NCBI RefSeq assembly: GCF_034676725.1
Contig: NZ_JAUCBR010000004.1
Coordinates: 449,501 to 513,500 of the forward strand
Length of the DNA: 64,000 nucleotides
Source of the DNA: Denitromonas sp.
Lineage (GTDB): Bacteria; Pseudomonadota; Gammaproteobacteria; Burkholderiales; Rhodocyclaceae
Reading direction: 5' to 3'
Position 1 is the first letter of the stretch; each line of letters starts with the position of its first letter. Below the pieces are notes generated by a model. The model was given only the letters and a program-made list of their open reading frames with translations. It did no database searches and had not been told where the DNA came from. Positions 60,566 to 64,000 of this stretch are shown piece by piece. Both the position numbers and the translations under genes were made by a program.

Positions 60566-62542
60566 ATGACTGCTGATCACATGTCGCCCATGCAAGACCC
60601 CCTGAGCACGACTTTCGAACGAGTCGCTCGTGGCCAACTCAGCCCCGAGGAGGGGCTGAAAAGGATAAATCGAAAGGGACTGAGCACCTGCTTCCATGCC
60701 AGCTTCGACATGGCGAGGACCAACTGCAGACCGCGGCTCACCGGCGAGGGCATCATGGACGGAGACGTCTCCGGAGTCCTGGTGCTCAGTCGTGCATTGG
60801 CTCAGCAAATCAGCGAGTACAACGCAACCGCCGATGTCGAAATCCCTTATATCTACTGCATTGATGAAGGAGATATTGACGACTTCGGCCACATCAAGCA
60901 GGCCGCCGGTTTTATGACCGGCAACCCCGGCAAGACCACATTTTCCCCTGTTCAGGCGGTTCAAGAAGGCGTGCCAACGGTTATCGGGCTCTCGATCCGT
61001 GTGGAAGAGACGGACGAGGCGCCGTTGAGCGAGATTGCTTATCCGGGAATCGATCCGCTGCCCTGCCCGGCCGCTCCCAGACGAGTCGTCCGGATGGCAG
61101 GCGGAATGGAAACCGTTTTCCATGAAGGCGATCTCGTCTCCATCAGCGGGTCATCCGGCGAAATTTTCGACGGTGTTCATCCGACCAGGCACCCGATCAT
61201 CTCCGGACTCTTTTCCATGCTGACCAAGTGCTACATCGAAGCGAGATCCCTCTTTGGCGCCAGGGATGCCTGGGAGAACATCACCAGGACACCGAGTTAT
61301 CAAGCGAACTGGACTCGTATCTGCGAAATTGTGATGTCGGAATTCTTCATCGGATTCCAGATGATCAAGAATGTCGCCCAATCCAGAGCGCCCTTCGATG
61401 TTCTGGTTAACGTTCACAACCTGGAATGCGTGGTCTGGGCACGCCTCGTCGCCTCGCGCCTCTACATCGCCGACGGCGATCTGGTGATCGAAACCGATGA
61501 GTCCCGAATGGGAATCGGATTGCTGCGGGACGAGCGGATGTGGATCAAGGCTGGGGACATCGATCTGTTGAGGATGATGCTGCTAGGGCCAAACGCATTC
61601 CCTGCCAACGAATTTGCCCACATCACCGCACGATACATCGAGCACCACGCCAATTCCCTTTATGAAATCTTTTCGGTGGGGACCGGCAAGGTCTGCGTCG
61701 CCAGAACCTTGTGCATGCCTTACAGCAAATTCCTGCCGGACAATTTCGATGTCCATGCCTTCTGCCAACGAAATGAATTGCTCGAAGCGCCTGTTTCACG
61801 TGCTTTCCGTGCCATCGCCGGAGAGCGAGAGGTCTATCATGGTTGTCGGGGGATTCGGCTTTTCTCCCTTCGGGAAGACTTGGCGTCTGCGTGGCTCACC
61901 GCGCTGCTCATGGCCGCAAAGCGAACACTGGACGAAGGGATCCATTTGTCCCTGCGCGTACTGCTGGCGACTTTGACCTTTGCTGAGGAAGCGGCTTTCT
62001 TCGGCCGTCTCATCGACGATCTCGCTCCGCGCATCCTTGGAGCGCGATCAAAAGAAGTCATTCAGGGGCTGTCGACGATGCTTGAGACCGGCGGGGCCTA
62101 TATCGACCTCGAATCGATCCTCAGCACGCGATGCCAGACAGTCGAGACAAACGGTGCCCTCATCGGAACAAACGATTTCACTACAGCCTGCTTGAATCTC
62201 AACCGAGGGGATGCCCCCCGGAACATCATTCCTGGCTATATCGAAAAAGGGCTTCTGTCGGCCAGCCCCTTCATGGAGCTGCATCCTACTGTCGGAAAAG
62301 CCATGATTGGGGCGCTGCAGCGCAGCAGTGCCCTGGGGAATCAGCTCGGGCGAAACTACTACTGGGGCCTGGCCGGAGAGTTGTCATACAGCTGGGATTC
62401 CGTTGCCTGGCTGGCAGACCATGCTGCTCCCATCGGTTTGAACTACATCTCGACAAGCCCAGAAACCATGCTGCTCTGCCTCTTCGCGTCCACCTCCCGT
62501 GCAGGCGAGCGGATCACCCGAGCAGTCTCGCCGGCCCAATGA
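60566..62542 (+). CDS. PEP-utilising-enzyme-like protein lacking catalytic His and Cys
   Basis: The 658-residue product has two regions resembling the swivelling and C-terminal barrel domains of PEP synthase/PPDK. About residues 60-140 resemble the phospho-His domain: GEGIMDGDVSGVLVLS and IKQAAGFMTGNPGKTTFSPV, but the TSHAAV His is replaced (TTF). Near residue 531 IGTNDFTTACLNLNRGD matches the PEP-barrel motif, and LAGE replaces the usual CGE with loss of the catalytic Cys. There is no N-terminal ATP-grasp. It is therefore a likely pseudoenzyme or a PEP-family protein of changed function. It overlaps the permease gene by ATGA. Codon use is less GC-biased than in its neighbours. Confidence 0.7.
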   Translation: MTADHMSPMQDPLSTTFERVARGQLSPEEGLKRINRKGLSTCFHASFDMARTNCRPRLTGEGIMDGDVSGVLVLSRALAQQISEYNATADVEIPYIYCIDEGDIDDFGHIKQAAGFMTGNPGKTTFSPVQAVQEGVPTVIGLSIRVEETDEAPLSEIAYPGIDPLPCPAAPRRVVRMAGGMETVFHEGDLVSISGSSGEIFDGVHPTRHPIISGLFSMLTKCYIEARSLFGARDAWENITRTPSYQANWTRICEIVMSEFFIGFQMIKNVAQSRAPFDVLVNVHNLECVVWARLVASRLYIADGDLVIETDESRMGIGLLRDERMWIKAGDIDLLRMMLLGPNAFPANEFAHITARYIEHHANSLYEIFSVGTGKVCVARTLCMPYSKFLPDNFDVHAFCQRNELLEAPVSRAFRAIAGEREVYHGCRGIRLFSLREDLASAWLTALLMAAKRTLDEGIHLSLRVLLATLTFAEEAAFFGRLIDDLAPRILGARSKEVIQGLSTMLETGGAYIDLESILSTRCQTVETNGALIGTNDFTTACLNLNRGDAPRNIIPGYIEKGLLSASPFMELHPTVGKAMIGALQRSSALGNQLGRNYYWGLAGELSYSWDSVAWLADHAAPIGLNYISTSPETMLLCLFASTSRAGERITRAVSPAQ

Positions 62543-63987
62543 CCCTCATCTATCTCATGCCCCTTCTATCGGTTGCCGCATGGCTCCTGATACGAAAAGG
62601 CAGCCTGCTGAGCGCCGGCACGGTCGGACTGGCGGTCAGCATCCCATGTGCCGCGATGGCACTGCCGGAACAATACAGGCTGGTCGCTTTTCTCGGCACG
62701 GAGGTCTCTCGTGGCGTCTGGACCGCCTGGCAGGCCGTGTCGGTGATTCTCGCCGGGCTCTTTTTCTACTCCGTCGTCCAGTCAACGCCAGCACCGGAAG
62801 GCACCGGGGGCGCAGATGTGGCGCCCACGGCGACCCATCGCCGGTTGTTCGCCATCTGCTTTCTGCTGGGGCCATTTTTCGAAACCGTGGTCGGCTTCGG
62901 CATGGGAGCCGTAATCACCCTGCCACTACTGATCCGACAGGGGCTTCCGCCCGTATCTGCCGTGGTTTTTTCCCTGTTCAGCCAGATGCTTGTGCCGTGG
63001 GGCGCACTCGGCGTCGGAACGATTGTCGGCGCCCAGCTGGCAGGCATCGAACTGCATCAAATGGGGGAAGGGAGCGCACTCTATTCCGCTCCCGTCCTGC
63101 TCGGATATCTCGTCGTTTTCTGGCTGTTCATTCGGCGGGAAGGGATTTCCATCAAGCTCTCGGACTGCATCGACGATCTCTTGTGGACCCTGTCGCTGGT
63201 CACGCTTCTCTATCTGTCCAACAAGCATATCGCCGTTGAAACGGCACTTTTGACGGCCTCGGGAATCCTTCTGATCGTTCGCCATTGGCGAGACCAAAAG
63301 CCGTCTGCCGCTTCCTGGCTGAGTGCCGGCCGACAAGCCGCTCCATACGTACTGCTTGCACTTGTCCTGCTGCTGACGCGGACCATCCCTTGGTTATCGG
63401 ATTTTTTGCGGAGCCACGCCATCATTCGACCTGCTCCCGGTTACCCCGAATTCCCTGTGCTGTACCACGTAAGCTTCTGGATTCTCGTGGTGGCTTGCCT
63501 CTATGCATCCTTCGCGTGGAGTGGCATGGCGGATCGGACATTGATCATTAGCAGGACATGGGCACGGGCCAAGATGCCCGTTGCCGTAACCGTCGTGTTC
63601 GTGGTGCTGGCACAGCTCATGGCGGCATCGGGGATGGCCGCCGCGCTCGCCCAGCAATGGATGGCCTTGCTGGGTAACGCATCCATCGTGGGGAGCCCCG
63701 TTTTCGGAGCCGTGGCCGGATTTCTCACCAGCAGCAACGTCGGCTCAAACGCCATGGTCATGCCGATACAGAAGTCCATCGCCGAATTCGGCGGCTATAG
63801 CGCCAGCGCCATCGCCGCCCTCCAGAACACGGCGGGCAGCAACTTCACCATGCTCTCCGCCGCCCGGGTAGCCATGGGGTGTGCACTGGCCGGAACGGCC
63901 GGCCGCGAGCTTGCAGTTTACGGAAAGGCATATCCCCTGGGGGTTGCCTCATTGTCCGTACTGGTGCTGACGACATTGGCAATTTGA
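62539..63987 (+). CDS. LctP/LldP-family (lactate permease-type) transporter
   Basis: The 482-residue protein begins at ATG 62539, overlapping the preceding stop. It has 12-14 hydrophobic helices and LctP features: FFETVVGFGMGAVITLPLLIRQG, MLVPWGALGVGTIVGAQLAG, GFLTSSNVGSNAMVMPIQKSIAEFGG and ALQNTAGSNFTMLSAARVAMG. The family carries lactate, glycolate and other 2-hydroxy acids with protons. Pairing with a PEP-enzyme-like protein suggests control or coupling of uptake of a C3 acid; that is inference. Confidence 0.9.
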   Translation: MTLIYLMPLLSVAAWLLIRKGSLLSAGTVGLAVSIPCAAMALPEQYRLVAFLGTEVSRGVWTAWQAVSVILAGLFFYSVVQSTPAPEGTGGADVAPTATHRRLFAICFLLGPFFETVVGFGMGAVITLPLLIRQGLPPVSAVVFSLFSQMLVPWGALGVGTIVGAQLAGIELHQMGEGSALYSAPVLLGYLVVFWLFIRREGISIKLSDCIDDLLWTLSLVTLLYLSNKHIAVETALLTASGILLIVRHWRDQKPSAASWLSAGRQAAPYVLLALVLLLTRTIPWLSDFLRSHAIIRPAPGYPEFPVLYHVSFWILVVACLYASFAWSGMADRTLIISRTWARAKMPVAVTVVFVVLAQLMAASGMAAALAQQWMALLGNASIVGSPVFGAVAGFLTSSNVGSNAMVMPIQKSIAEFGGYSASAIAALQNTAGSNFTMLSAARVAMGCALAGTAGRELAVYGKAYPLGVASLSVLVLTTLAI

Positions 63988-64000
63988 GCAGTCAAGGAGA

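Overview
The window is about 64 kb of high-GC DNA with short intergenic gaps, strong GC bias at third codon positions and abundant two-component, chemotaxis and transport genes. Gene content (sulfoacetaldehyde acetyltransferase island, TRAP transporters, acyl-CoA genes, sigma-54 regulator) points to a metabolically versatile betaproteobacterium, most likely of the Rhodocyclales/Azoarcus-Thauera type. That taxonomic call is an inference from style and content, not from a marker gene. No rRNA, tRNA or CRISPR array was recognised.

Region by region. (1) 1-2669, minus strand: an ABC1/UbiB-like kinase (cut by the window edge), a small membrane protein, a DUF3429 protein and an SDR protein lacking the catalytic Tyr, behind a promoter with an operator-like inverted repeat. 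(2) 2885-6181: a SWIM-SNF2 helicase. (3) 6205-21852: a C2-sulfonate island with IclR regulator, xsc, pta, TauE/SafE exporter, dCache chemoreceptor, second IclR regulator, GMC dehydrogenase, Tat-exported TRAP DctP plus DctQ and DctM, a second chemoreceptor and a translationally coupled NitT/TauT-type binding protein. The simplest reading is uptake of a hydroxy-sulfonate such as isethionate, oxidation to sulfoacetaldehyde, cleavage by Xsc to acetyl phosphate and sulfite, conversion to acetyl-CoA by Pta and sulfite export. Both regulators have divergent targets whose upstream regions share an ATACG-containing word. (4) 21864-25466: AraC regulator, BASS transporter, haloacid dehalogenase, and a leaderless M23 peptidase overlapping a lipoprotein gene. 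(5) 25582-30392: ADP-forming acyl-CoA synthetase with two crotonases and an RpiR regulator. (6) 30587-31857: membrane-anchored Mrr-type nuclease and a small exported protein. (7) 31856-36851: D-amino-acid module (AGCS carrier, RidA, DadA) with a sigma-54 promoter facing a divergent ACT-PAS-AAA+ activator.

(8) 36852-41955 is foreign AT-rich DNA: a RelA/SpoT-domain gene split by an IS3-family element, itself split by an IS21-family element. Both insertions can be undone exactly, with target duplications GAG and GTTCG, restoring both reading frames. (9) 42091-44172: cupin, gamma-glutamylcyclotransferase-like protein, and a REP/RAYT module with five REP hairpins, four of them in a 234-bp tandem duplication. 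(10) 44187-49504: DUF2502 protein, LysR regulator divergent from glyA-sdaA (glycine to serine to pyruvate), and an OYE-family flavoenzyme.

(11) 49700-53800: ABC exporter, diguanylate cyclase without an I-site, and a thioredoxin-ferredoxin pair. (12) 53913-58947: a two-component system followed by a compact module of Sel1-repeat exported protein, ExbB/TolQ-like channel, DUF2149 ExbD-like protein and second Sel1 protein, a candidate undescribed proton-motive-force-driven envelope system. (13) 58990-63987: a Cys-rich exported protein, a flavin reductase, and a bicistron joining a PEP-utilising-enzyme-like protein that has lost both recognisable catalytic residues to an LctP-type permease, behind a promoter with an operator over its -10 box.
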